Both the position numbers and the translations under genes were made by a program. This document shows positions 1 to 5,901 of a stretch of 20,089 nucleotides of DNA, piece after piece; the first letter of the stretch is position 1; every line of letters begins with the position of its first letter. This DNA is from a virus, in the IMG/VR virus record IMGVR_UViG_3300021425_000246, positions 1 through 20,089 of that record; one strand, 5' to 3'. The notes below the pieces were generated by a model. It did no database searches. It was given only the letters and a program-made list of their open reading frames with translations, and had not been told where the DNA came from.

Positions 1-2
1 TA

Positions 3-272
3 TTTCAGTTGTGGATGAACCTCTGCGAAGAGTACACTTGGCGTTATGGAAAAACTCACATGTCTTGGACGAAACTTGGCGTCGCGCTATCTCGTCCCCC
101 TAAAAATATTGATGACAAACCATTTATCCAACCACCTCCAGCAATGTCGCACTTCCCTCAATGCATCGTGGAAGGAGACTCCATCGAATCCTACAGAAAT
201 TACTACAGAGAAGCAAAGGCAAGTTTCTCCAAATGGACAAGGCGACCAGCACCAGAGTGGTGGACAATATGA
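3..272 (+). CDS. conserved marine phage protein of unknown function, 5' end missing
   Basis: The frame is open from the first bases of the window, so this is the C-terminal part (about 89 residues) of a longer protein whose start lies upstream. Visible conserved-looking blocks are LCEEYTWRYGKTH near the start, a proline-rich PPPAM segment, and a C-terminal SYRNYYREAK stretch followed by a Trp-rich end (KW, EWW). I recognise this pattern from hypothetical proteins of T4-like cyanophages and other marine myoviruses, but I know no function. The stop codon overlaps the next start (ATGA at 269-272), indicating translational coupling. The Trp/Tyr/His-rich composition suggests a soluble globular protein; no signal peptide or membrane segment is visible in the part present. 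Confidence 0.8.
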   Translation, partial: FQLWMNLCEEYTWRYGKTHMSWTKLGVALSRPPKNIDDKPFIQPPPAMSHFPQCIVEGDSIESYRNYYREAKASFSKWTRRPAPEWWTI

Positions 273-478
273 ACTGGATTAAGAAACTACTGGGAACTCC
301 CCTTGATAAAAATCCTATAGATACTGTTATCATTGAGAAACTTCCTGGTGCAGATAATGAACAAGTGCAGGAAGTGTATCAGGCAAGGTGGGTTTGGTAT
401 CACACTATCCTTGCGGTAGAGATCGCGTTTACCAATATTTTGCTATTGGGCATATTGATTATTTTGGCATTTAAATGA
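269..478 (+). CDS. small single-pass membrane protein
   Basis: This encodes 69 residues beginning MNWIKKLLGTPLDKNP. I chose the ATG at 269 because it overlaps the upstream stop as ATGA and because a longer in-frame extension would lie entirely inside the upstream gene. The N-terminal half is hydrophilic and contains a short acidic/Gln-rich helix. The C-terminal half, after the WYHTIL block, is one hydrophobic helix of roughly 22 residues ending in AFK, so the protein is probably inserted in the inner membrane by its tail. Small proteins with a Trp-Tyr-His block before a terminal membrane helix are common in marine T4-like phages. The function is unknown. The next gene starts at 475, again overlapping by 4 bases. 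Confidence 0.75.
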   Translation: MNWIKKLLGTPLDKNPIDTVIIEKLPGADNEQVQEVYQARWVWYHTILAVEIAFTNILLLGILIILAFK

Positions 479-717
479 GTAACGGTTACAAATCAGGAAA
501 CACACGGATGTTCAATATCCGTGTTCCCGAGTATCTACATGCACAGTTTAAAGAAATCTGTGGAGAAGCAGATGTAACCATGGCGAGTGCATTGATTGGT
601 TACATGGAACGTATTGTTGATGGCACTGAAGATATCGGTGGTAAGAGCAAACCGAACGCTGAGTTTGATCCACTGTCAGATATCCGAGGACAGTACAAAG
701 AAGGTGAAGATTTTTGA
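475..717 (+). CDS. ribbon-helix-helix-like small DNA-binding protein
   Basis: This encodes 80 residues. Residues 11-50 fit a ribbon-helix-helix (Arc/MetJ-type) fold: a short beta strand (RMFNIRVPEYL), a first helix (HAQFKEICGEAD), a turn, and a second helix (MASALIGYMERIVDG). The C-terminal 30 residues are polar and acidic and probably disordered. Proteins of this fold dimerise and insert the paired strand into the DNA major groove, so a transcriptional regulator is the natural guess, but the target is not visible. The start overlaps the upstream stop as ATGA. The stop sits in a run of five T, and the -1 frame stays open for a further 30 codons, described separately. The family call is moderate and rests on pattern only. 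Confidence 0.65.
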   Translation: MSNGYKSGNTRMFNIRVPEYLHAQFKEICGEADVTMASALIGYMERIVDGTEDIGGKSKPNAEFDPLSDIRGQYKEGEDF

Positions 718-726
718 CAGGTTTCC

Positions 727-785
727 GATACAGGTACGGATTAGTGAGGATTGGTCCTAACCTATACAGATATGGATTAGTGAGG
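727..785 (+). repeat. imperfect tandem repeat, 23-bp copies spaced 36 bp
   Basis: Two copies (727-749 and 763-785) match at 20 of 23 positions and share the exact core GGATTAGTGAGG. The spacing of 36 bp equals 12 codons. In the frame -1 to the upstream gene both copies read YRYGLVR. The second copy ends just before the DUF3310 start codon and supplies its GAGG ribosome-binding element. A shorter echo, GATTAGTGAG, occurs inside the DUF3310 gene at about 837. Confidence 0.7.
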
Positions 786-789
786 GCAG

Positions 790-1089
790 ATGAGAATGAA
801 AGAAGCAATTGATTATCGCTACAATGAGTTCGCATTGATTAGTGAGTTAGAAGATTATGTTAACAGCACGTACCAAGAGCACTACTCGAAAAACAAATTT
901 CAAGCAACCGAGTTTATCATCGACGGTGGACACGGCGAGGGGTTTTGTCTGGGCAACATCCTCAAGTACACGCAAAGGTATGGCAACAAAGAAGGAAAGA
1001 ATCGCAAAGATCTTCTCAAAGTCTTACATTATGCTTTGATTGCTTTACATGTTCATGATCTGGAGCATGAAGATGATAACAGATTTTAG
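790..1089 (+). CDS. DUF3310-like phage protein
   Basis: This encodes 99 residues. The central block GFCLGNILKYTQRYGNK, followed about 6 residues later by a Leu-rich helix (KDLLKVLHYALIALH), matches the DUF3310 pattern seen in many tailed phages (Gly-x-x-x-Gly-Asn-x-x-Lys-Tyr, then a second helix). The family is widespread but its biochemical role is not established as far as I know; some databases label it nucleotide-kinase-like without proof. ATG at 790 and ATG at 796 are both possible starts; GAGG upstream favours neither strongly. The 3' end overlaps the oxygenase gene by 17 bases. N-terminal residues vary in the family, so the start is the least certain part. Confidence 0.8.
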   Translation: MRMKEAIDYRYNEFALISELEDYVNSTYQEHYSKNKFQATEFIIDGGHGEGFCLGNILKYTQRYGNKEGKNRKDLLKVLHYALIALHVHDLEHEDDNRF

Positions 1090-1666
1090 AGTCGATCATC
1101 ATTTCGTTACACCAATCATGAAGTGTCAGGTTAATTTGCCTCACGCTGAGATTGCTGACTTCTGTAGAAAAAAATTGAGCTCGCGCAACATGTACACAAG
1201 TTACTTCGACAAAGAGTTCAACGAACATATGAAGCAGTTCGTCCCGTATCGCCATGCTTTAGAAAATTGCTTAATGGCAGTCGGGAAGTTGTACGCCGAT
1301 GAAAGAAAGATTGAAACGGAACCACAGTTTGACTATTGGTTCTCAGTTTATTGGTCAGGCGAAGATCATGTTTTACATACTCATCCTGGGACGGTGGTGG
1401 CGGGAACCTACTATCCTCATGGTGATGAGAAATCTACCAAGATAAGATTTAGACATCCGGCAGCAACTCTTTTATCTCACGCCGAACCATGCAATGACGA
1501 AGAAATGTTCTACACTCATTACCCCAAAACGGGAGAGTTGAATTGCTGGCCAAGTTGGTTGGAGCACGAGGTCAGACCCCAAGGTGAGGTTGACCCCAAA
1601 CAAACTAGAGTTGCCATATCATTTAATTATGGCAAATCTCACACAGCGAGAAGCATATCTAATTGA
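1073..1666 (+). CDS. 2OG-Fe(II) oxygenase family protein
   Basis: This encodes 197 residues from the ATG at 1073, chosen because GGAG lies 7 bases upstream; the ATG at 1067 is too close to it. The protein matches the putative 2OG-Fe(II) oxygenases common in T4-like marine phages (TIGR02466-like). The metal-site motif reads H102-T-H104-P-G, followed by a beta-strand block with TYYPHGD. The distal histidine is H165 in PSWLEHEV, and R179 in TRVAISFN would bind the 2-oxoglutarate carboxylate. In this family the canonical HxD is often replaced, as here by HTH. Such enzymes use Fe(II), O2 and 2-oxoglutarate to hydroxylate a substrate; the phage substrate is unknown. It overlaps the DUF3310 gene. 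Confidence 0.85.
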   Translation: MITDFRVDHHFVTPIMKCQVNLPHAEIADFCRKKLSSRNMYTSYFDKEFNEHMKQFVPYRHALENCLMAVGKLYADERKIETEPQFDYWFSVYWSGEDHVLHTHPGTVVAGTYYPHGDEKSTKIRFRHPAATLLSHAEPCNDEEMFYTHYPKTGELNCWPSWLEHEVRPQGEVDPKQTRVAISFNYGKSHTARSISN

Positions 1667-1686
1667 TTTCATTAGAGTTATTTCTC

Positions 1687-1715
1687 TTGCTTTTTCCCCT
1701 TGATTGAGGCATAAT
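1687..1715 (+). promoter_or_regulatory. possible sigma70-type promoter
   Basis: TTGCTT (1687-1692), a 17-base spacer and CATAAT (1710-1715) lie in the 76-base gap ahead of the small gene at 1743. The -10 box matches consensus at 5 of 6 positions and the -35 box at 3 of 6, so the call rests on spacing and gap position. It would serve the 1743-onward gene run with host polymerase. Confidence 0.35.
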
Positions 1716-1742
1716 AGGTGTTCTGGTTGAGGAGGACGCTTA

Positions 1743-1874
1743 ATGATTACAGTAGTAGATAACACCCTAACCGCCATCAAAGGCGAAATCAAGAGACTCA
1801 AGAGTTTAGGTTACAAAGTAACCGAAGTCATCATTTTCGCAGGTATTATACTTTACGAAGAAGGGGAGGCATAA
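1743..1874 (+). CDS. 43-residue hypothetical protein
   Basis: This short gene is supported by a strong ribosome-binding site (GAGGAGG about 8 bases upstream of the ATG) and by a TAATG overlap with the next gene at 1874. The product begins MITVVDNTLTAIKGEIKRL, contains a basic amphipathic helix followed by a Gly-Tyr turn, then a hydrophobic strand or helix (VTEVIIFAGIILY), and ends EEGEA. I do not recognise a family. The hydrophobic stretch is only about 12 residues, too short for a confident membrane segment. It fills most of what would otherwise be a 200-base gap. Confidence 0.6.
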   Translation: MITVVDNTLTAIKGEIKRLKSLGYKVTEVIIFAGIILYEEGEA

Positions 1875-2188
1875 TGCCAATTTACGGTTCAATGCGCCAC
1901 GATTTTACTGGTCGTAAGATTAAAAAGAAGAAAGTCAAGGGTGAGGTCTACGCTAAATATAAGCGACCTGCGTTCACTCCGATGACTGCTTCTAGCGGAC
2001 CAGTTCGTCGCGATGAAGGTGTGGTCTATGCTTCGGTAGACTGTACGAAGGGTGGTCCCTGCGCTGCTCCTGAGAAGAAACAGTATACGGGGACTCTGGT
2101 CAAAGGTATTGCGACGATGCATAAGTCGAACGCTGTACCTGTCATTGACGACGAGCAAGCGAAAGATCTTGCCCGTATGCGGAGGTGA
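1874..2188 (+). CDS. conserved phage protein of unknown function
   Basis: This encodes 104 residues. The N-terminus is basic and polar (MRHDFTGRKIKKKKVKG), the middle is rich in Ser, Pro and Gly, and the C-terminal third holds the block YTGTLVKGIATMHKSNAVPV followed by an acidic helix ending in MRR. I recognise that C-terminal block from many hypothetical proteins of marine T4-like phages; its function is unknown to me. GGGGAGG sits upstream of the start, and the ATG overlaps the preceding stop (TAATG). The final GGAGG bases serve as the ribosome-binding site of the small gene at 2192. No membrane segment or signal peptide is visible. Confidence 0.8.
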   Translation: MPIYGSMRHDFTGRKIKKKKVKGEVYAKYKRPAFTPMTASSGPVRRDEGVVYASVDCTKGGPCAAPEKKQYTGTLVKGIATMHKSNAVPVIDDEQAKDLARMRR

Positions 2189-2191
2189 TGT

Positions 2192-2326
2192 ATGCCGTCA
2201 GGTGTTTGGACAGAAGAACGTGTGCGCGATTATTTTGATACGCACTGGGACGTAACTCTACGACAACTAGCGAGGATGAGTGGGTGGTCTGTTAAAGACC
2301 TGAAGACAATTCTACTTATGGGGTAG
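2192..2326 (+). CDS. 44-residue helix-turn-helix-like protein
   Basis: This very short gene begins MPSGVWTEERVRDYF and has a good Shine-Dalgarno (GGAGGTG) 4-8 bases upstream of its ATG. The C-terminal half, TLRQLARMSGWSVKDLKTIL, reads as helix-turn-helix: LRQLARMSG as first helix and turn, SVKDLKTILL as the second, recognition-like helix. Small proteins of the form 'WTE-RVRDYF ... ARMSGW-V-DLK-IL' recur in marine T4-like phages near this block of small genes. A DNA-binding role is an inference from the helix pattern only. It lies tightly between the 1874 gene and the lipoprotein gene at 2330. Confidence 0.65.
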   Translation: MPSGVWTEERVRDYFDTHWDVTLRQLARMSGWSVKDLKTILLMG

Positions 2327-2329
2327 GAT

Positions 2330-2710
2330 ATGCGATACTTACTTTTCGGAGCATTAGTTTTGCTCTTTGTTGGTTGCGGTCAGTTAGCGCAATGGAAACC
2401 AAGTGAGTTCGACAACGTAGAGTTTAACTCGTTGGCGACTCTATATGTCATGGCGAACACACCAGCGTCAGAAGAAGATTGGTGTAATCGTCGTGAGTTG
2501 TTTGGCATGAAACGTATGTCGCTGAGGTTGCAAGTTTATAGCGAACATAGATTGAACGATAACATCGGTGATATCTACAGAGAACTTAATTCTCTTATCA
2601 ATGAGTTGTATGACAGGGAGAATCCTACTGACGTCTACTGTAAGATAAAAAGGATGACCGTTGCTGAATCTATAGATCGTACTCTCGAAGTGTTCGGAGG
2701 AAGGAAATGA
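2330..2710 (+). CDS. small lipoprotein, unknown function
   Basis: This encodes 126 residues. The N-terminus MRYLLFGALVLLFVGCGQL is a short lipoprotein signal with a plausible lipobox (F-V-G-C, cysteine 16); Phe at -3 is less usual than Leu. The mature protein is helical and charged and has two further cysteines (DWC and DVYC), an even number available for one disulfide, fitting a periplasmic location. I do not recognise the family. It overlaps the next gene by 4 bases. Phage-encoded lipoproteins can act in superinfection exclusion, envelope protection or lysis; nothing here decides which. It is not near the candidate spanin pair at 17469-18198. Confidence 0.7.
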   Translation: MRYLLFGALVLLFVGCGQLAQWKPSEFDNVEFNSLATLYVMANTPASEEDWCNRRELFGMKRMSLRLQVYSEHRLNDNIGDIYRELNSLINELYDRENPTDVYCKIKRMTVAESIDRTLEVFGGRK

Positions 2711-2922
2711 ACGTAGAACTTTGGCAAAAAGCAGGAGAAATAAAAGTTCGGGAGTACAGAGAACTCTTGGACGCAGGACATATTACTCTCGGGGAGTATG
2801 AAGAACTAGTTGAAGACATCTGCGACTATGCTAGAATAGAAGCAGACTTGGAAACTGAAGATCTTAAAAACAAAGCAGTGAAGGCGATTGACGCAATAAA
2901 GATGGTAGCAGGATTGCTCTAG
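2707..2922 (+). CDS. small conserved phage protein, acidic helical
   Basis: This encodes 71 residues starting at the ATGA overlap with the lipoprotein gene, with GGAGGAAGG just upstream as ribosome-binding site. The protein is almost entirely alpha-helical by composition: a first helix (ELWQKAGEIKVREYRELLD), a turn with AGHITLGEYEELVEDI, and a long acidic then mixed helix ending IDAIKMVAGLL. A similar arrangement (an 'I-T--EY-ELVEDI' block followed by a helix) is familiar from hypothetical proteins beside the RecB-like exonuclease gene in marine T4-like phages. The function is unknown; a helper or binding partner of the adjacent exonuclease is only a guess from location. Confidence 0.75.
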   Translation: MNVELWQKAGEIKVREYRELLDAGHITLGEYEELVEDICDYARIEADLETEDLKNKAVKAIDAIKMVAGLL

Positions 2923-2924
2923 TT

Positions 2925-3614
2925 ATGAAAAAATTTAATTTGGACTTGATCGAGTTACCCAAGATCAAGCGTGTTACCGTTAATGGTAAACGTCATTATG
3001 TAAAAGAGGATGGGGTGGCAGTTCCGTACCCTTCTGTCACAACCGTCCTTGCCTCTTGTAAAAAGACCAAGAGGGCATTACATGAGTGGCGTCGGCGAGT
3101 AGGTGCTGAGCAAGCGAACAAGATATCGAAGCAAGCATCTTCTCGTGGCACGTCAGTCCATACTTTGATAGAGGACTATATACAAGGCAAAGAATCAACT
3201 GGCGTAATAATGCCAAACGCTCGCGACATGTTTGGTCGCTTGCGAGATGTTGCTGATGAGCACATCGACAATGTTAGGTTGATCGAGGGACTAATGTATT
3301 CCGAGTATCTGCGAGCAGCAGGCACTGTGGATATGGTCGCCGAGTATGATGGGAAGATTTCAGTGATCGACTGGAAAACTTCTGCGCGGCGAAAGACTCG
3401 ATCTAAAATATATAACTACTTCAAGCAAGAAGCTGCATATGCTGTCATGTTTGAAGAGATGACTGGAATACCTGTGACTCAGTTAGTCACAATCATTACA
3501 ACACAAGAAGGAGAGTCTCAAGTATTCATTGAACACCGCGACGAGTGGGTAGATGAGTTCTTGAAATTGAGAGACCAGTATGAGTTGGAATTACAGGATA
3601 GCGCATCGCCCTAA
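2925..3614 (+). CDS. PD-(D/E)XK superfamily exonuclease (RecB/Cas4/MGME1-like)
   Basis: This encodes 229 residues. Catalytic features of a RecB-type nuclease are in the expected order: a helix with R74-G-T-S-V-H, then D136 in GTVDMV, then D149-W-K151 in VIDWKTS (the D/ExK element), then Q168-E-A-A-Y172 (the QxxxY motif typical of RecB, Cas4 and MGME1-type enzymes). These residues coordinate divalent metal for cleavage of DNA ends. Length and motif order agree with the single-domain exonucleases encoded by many marine T4-like phages, thought to act in replication or recombination or in host DNA breakdown. The following gene overlaps its 3' end by 35 bases. No Fe-S cluster cysteines are visible, which argues against a Cas4 proper. 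Confidence 0.88.
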   Translation: MKKFNLDLIELPKIKRVTVNGKRHYVKEDGVAVPYPSVTTVLASCKKTKRALHEWRRRVGAEQANKISKQASSRGTSVHTLIEDYIQGKESTGVIMPNARDMFGRLRDVADEHIDNVRLIEGLMYSEYLRAAGTVDMVAEYDGKISVIDWKTSARRKTRSKIYNYFKQEAAYAVMFEEMTGIPVTQLVTIITTQEGESQVFIEHRDEWVDEFLKLRDQYELELQDSASP

Positions 3615-3846
3615 GACTGATCCCCTGTTGGGATATCAGATCCACGAGATCTATTATGACGATGAGGGCAATGTCAAATTTTATTCAACAAATCCTGTAA
3701 CTGCTTTTGGTGATATACCAGATGAGTTGTATGAAGATATGTGTAACATGATGCGTGCGTTCGACGAAGAACCGTTGAACCTTGATCATGTAGATTACCT
3801 GCTGACAAGGAAGGAGCAGGGTTCCGGTCAAAAGAGGGAAACGTAA
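3580..3846 (+). CDS. small conserved phage protein
   Basis: This encodes 88 residues, starting inside the exonuclease gene (35-base overlap) with GAGAG upstream of the ATG. The opening MSWNYRIAHRP, followed by GYQIHEIYYDDEGNV and then an acidic region with an YLL block, resembles a frequent marine-phage pattern of the type 'MSWNYRV...IHEVYYDEDG', of unknown function. The N-terminal part looks like a small beta sheet with a Asp-Asp-Glu-Gly turn. The last 15 residues are basic and polar and probably disordered. It is the last gene before a 172-base non-coding stretch with structured-RNA and promoter signals. Confidence 0.75.
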   Translation: MSWNYRIAHRPKTDPLLGYQIHEIYYDDEGNVKFYSTNPVTAFGDIPDELYEDMCNMMRAFDEEPLNLDHVDYLLTRKEQGSGQKRET

Positions 3847-3852
3847 GGGTAC

Positions 3853-3930
3853 GACTGCGAGGGCATGGTAGAGATGTCCTGATGTGTCACTGCTATAGAC
3901 TAGGAGAGCAGCGTAGACGGGGTCGCAGTC
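3853..3930 (+). ncRNA. candidate structured RNA, cloverleaf-like
   Basis: Ends pair perfectly over 8 bases (3853-3860 with 3923-3930). Enclosed are a 6-bp hairpin (GGGCAT 3861-3866 with ATGTCC 3874-3879, one G-U, 7-base loop) directly abutting the outer stem, and a 5-bp hairpin (3890-3894 with 3907-3911). Total length is 78 bases in a gap with no credible gene. It superficially resembles a tRNA in length and in the first two stems, but I could not fit an anticodon arm or a TTCGA-type T-loop, so I do not call a tRNA. A 6-bp hairpin follows at 3936-3952. Confidence 0.35.
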
Positions 3931-3971
3931 ATAAGTCGTTGATTCACAACGATATTTCCAGATTGCTTTTG

Positions 3972-4006
3972 TTCCACTATTCAGTCATAATATATAAATA
4001 GTGGAA
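3972..4006 (+). repeat. 10-bp inverted repeat straddling a late promoter
   Basis: TTCCACTATT (3972-3981) is the exact reverse complement of AATAGTGGAA (3997-4006), with a 15-base loop that contains most of the TATAAATA box. The right arm abuts the Shine-Dalgarno AAGGAG (4006-4011) of the gene at 4019. RNA read through from upstream would fold here; RNA begun at the late promoter would lack the hairpin. Confidence 0.6.
3993..4000 (+). promoter_or_regulatory. T4-type late promoter TATAAATA
   Basis: The exact T4 late consensus octamer lies 19 bases before the gene at 4019. By analogy with T4 the transcript would start at about 4006-4007, right at the Shine-Dalgarno. It is recognised in T4 by the gp55 sigma factor with the gp33/gp45 co-activators; equivalents are not in this window. 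Confidence 0.7.
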
Positions 4007-4018
4007 AGGAGAAAGACT

Positions 4019-4354
4019 ATGTGGACACCTACTAAACTCGCAGTTCTTGTGACGTTCTTCGTTGTCGGTCTTTGGACTGGCGCTGCATATGGTCAAGTCA
4101 ATATCCCTGCGGATACTGAAATCCGCGTGGTGAAATCTACGACTTGCCGTGATTCTGTTTACTATTCATCCACCAACGTGTTGTATGTGTACGACTGTAC
4201 CAGTAAGGGTAGAGTCGCGACTGCTACTGACCGAGTCATTGATCGAAGTATCAATCGTGCTGCTGGTCAGGTTGAACGTTCTATTCAACATGGTATTGAT
4301 CGTCAGATCTATGAGATGGGAAGGAAAATCGACAAGGCACTTGGACGTTTCTAA
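4019..4354 (+). CDS. secreted/periplasmic protein with signal peptide
   Basis: This encodes 111 residues from the ATG at 4019, chosen over an upstream in-frame GTG because AAGGAG lies 7 bases upstream of the ATG and the GTG would sit inside the late promoter's leader. Residues 1-25 form a Sec signal peptide (hydrophobic LAVLVTFFVVGLW, then a likely cut after GAAYG). The mature part has two cysteines (STTC and YDC) about 22 residues apart, likely a disulfide, then a basic, Arg- and Ile-rich helical region with a repeated pattern (RVIDRSINRA, ERSIQHGIDRQI). I do not recognise the family. The dedicated late promoter suggests a late function at the envelope, such as assembly-time remodelling or lysis. 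The stop overlaps the SprT-like gene start (TAATG). Confidence 0.75.
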   Translation: MWTPTKLAVLVTFFVVGLWTGAAYGQVNIPADTEIRVVKSTTCRDSVYYSSTNVLYVYDCTSKGRVATATDRVIDRSINRAAGQVERSIQHGIDRQIYEMGRKIDKALGRF

Positions 4355-4797
4355 TGTTAGTATATTATCATGCTAGGACTCCTCTGTATATTGAGGAGTT
4401 CGCCGATTGGTGTTGTGAAGAACTAGGCATAGACAAACTCCGCGGATGGATTGACTTCCGTTGGAATTACGGTGAACTGGAAGACAATGCGTTTGGTTTA
4501 TGTACAGGTGACTCTCGTGAAGTTTCCATACAAGTTGCCACTAGGCAGTTTGGCGAATCAATATCCTACGAAGATAAACTCAAAACTGTTGCACATGAAC
4601 TAGTGCATGCTCGTCAGTATCTCCGAAGAGAACTCACTAGTCACCCTGACGAATGGGATCTACCTGTTTCCCGTTGGAAGGGCAGGACTGTTCGATACGG
4701 CAAAGGTATCTACGCTGAGAACGATACTCCTTGGGAAAGAGAGGCAAGACGTCTCGAAGAAAAACTATTTAAGAAGTGGATGGAGGAAGAAGTATAA
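4354..4797 (+). CDS. SprT-like zinc metallopeptidase-fold protein
   Basis: This encodes 147 residues. The zinc-binding signature is H81-E-L-V-H85-A-R-Q-Y, the HExxH motif with a following helix, preceded by a helix containing EDKLKTVA, as in SprT-like and other minimal zincin domains of phages. The N-terminal half (a helix with EEFADWCCEELG and a short sheet including GLCTGDSREVSIQV) matches the beta strands preceding the active helix. The C-terminal part is charged and helical. Phage SprT-like proteins are common in marine myoviruses; proteolytic activity is presumed from the motif and the substrates are unknown. The third zinc ligand is not obvious. It shares its late promoter with the secreted protein upstream. 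Confidence 0.75.
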   Translation: MLVYYHARTPLYIEEFADWCCEELGIDKLRGWIDFRWNYGELEDNAFGLCTGDSREVSIQVATRQFGESISYEDKLKTVAHELVHARQYLRRELTSHPDEWDLPVSRWKGRTVRYGKGIYAENDTPWEREARRLEEKLFKKWMEEEV

Positions 4798-4800
4798 ATA
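4793..4800 (+). promoter_or_regulatory. T4-type late promoter TATAAATA
   Basis: An exact late octamer overlaps the stop of the SprT-like gene, 25 bases before the ATG at 4825; the start site would be at about 4806. A short 6-bp inverted repeat (TGGATG 4777-4782 with CATCCA 4805-4810) straddles it. AGAAGGAAGG provides the ribosome-binding site downstream. Confidence 0.7.
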
Positions 4801-4824
4801 GATGCATCCAGAAGGAAGGTATCT

Positions 4825-5889
4825 ATGGCATACGACTTTTTTCCAAAGACGAAAGACGAACTTATTCGCAGGACTCAGAGTCATGACCCTGCTATTAAGT
4901 CCGACCTCGTATTACTTTTCGAGTATCTCAAAGAAACTTTCCCAAAAGTTGAAACCCCGATCAACTTAGATTTATCCAAAAGAGGTTCTGCCAACATTAC
5001 TCGTATGGTAGAGCAGGATACAGACATAAGAAAAATAAAGTCTGAAGCGAACATAGAAAAATTATCAATCAAGTTTGGTAACGGATCGTCAGGTAATCGC
5101 GGCAAGAACAACAGGGGCAACCTGTTCGAACCACAGTATGCCGAAGCATTGCTGAAGTGGTATAACGGCGAACCAGTGACAGACAACATGATGCTGACTT
5201 CCATTGAGCATCTAGACGAACTCTATGATCTTAGAGGCACTAAGAAACTAAAGATCGACGTTGTAGGTGGCGAAAACACCAAGCGTCCGTTATACTTCAC
5301 GCCAAAGATTGGATTGTCAAATCCAAAAGGAAGCGGCACAGATATCGGTAAGTCGGTCACTGATATTACTCTGATAAAAGACGGCAAAGAAGAAATTTAT
5401 CTTTCGTTGAAAATGGGAACTACAGTTACATTCTTCAACGTTGGTATCCGAACCATCCTTCCTCCTGATCACATACAAACATACAACCTCACAAACCCGA
5501 ACGGATGTAAACTCCTAGACTTGTTTGGTATTGACTACAAGTTGTTTTGTGATGTGTTCAACGGTAAGTTGAAACGAGGAAAGGTTGTCAACACCAGACC
5601 AAATCAAACCAACATGAAAAGTTTGATGGAGACTGGTATTGGTAAAGGGTATCATATCATACACAAACTTTCAGGAAAGATTGTTTCTAAAAAGATGGAC
5701 AATGATGCTTTGAGAAAAGCAGCTGCTGTTAATAGTTGTAAGGTTTATTATGGTGGTAAGACAGGCACAGGTAAGCGAATCGATATGGAGATGGAATCGC
5801 AGACCTACAAGTTCAAAATAAACATTAGAGACACACAGGGAAAGGATGGGTATCCTACACGAATGATGTGTGACTTCAGTTACAAATAA
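4825..5889 (+). CDS. conserved marine phage protein with possible restriction-endonuclease-like core
   Basis: This encodes 354 residues under its own late promoter. I recognise the overall sequence style (MAYDFFPKTKDE opening, SIKFGNGSSGNRG, NNRGNLFE, DIGKSVTDIT, GYHIIHKLSGKIVSKK, DTQGKDGYPTRMMCDFSYK end) from large hypothetical proteins of T4-like cyanophages and relatives. Some features recall a PD-(D/E)XK nuclease core: a helix with R97-G-N-L-F-E102, then D180 in VTDITL, then a strand ending S194-L-K196, where the usual acidic residue of the ExK element would be Ser. That substitution means an active nuclease is uncertain. An alternative is a structural or virion-internal protein. Late expression fits a virion or assembly role. 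No signal peptide or membrane helix is present. Confidence 0.75.
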   Translation: MAYDFFPKTKDELIRRTQSHDPAIKSDLVLLFEYLKETFPKVETPINLDLSKRGSANITRMVEQDTDIRKIKSEANIEKLSIKFGNGSSGNRGKNNRGNLFEPQYAEALLKWYNGEPVTDNMMLTSIEHLDELYDLRGTKKLKIDVVGGENTKRPLYFTPKIGLSNPKGSGTDIGKSVTDITLIKDGKEEIYLSLKMGTTVTFFNVGIRTILPPDHIQTYNLTNPNGCKLLDLFGIDYKLFCDVFNGKLKRGKVVNTRPNQTNMKSLMETGIGKGYHIIHKLSGKIVSKKMDNDALRKAAAVNSCKVYYGGKTGTGKRIDMEMESQTYKFKINIRDTQGKDGYPTRMMCDFSYK

Positions 5890-5901
5890 GAGTATACTAA
5901 C

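Noticed and set aside
3853-3931. A tRNA gene in the 3847-4018 gap
   Set aside because: The acceptor-like and D-like stems pair, but no arrangement gives an anticodon stem-loop or a TTCGANNY T-loop, and no CCA follows.
3936-3952. Hairpin TCGTTG/CAACGA as an intrinsic terminator
   Set aside because: The stem is short and is followed by TATTTCC rather than a T-run.
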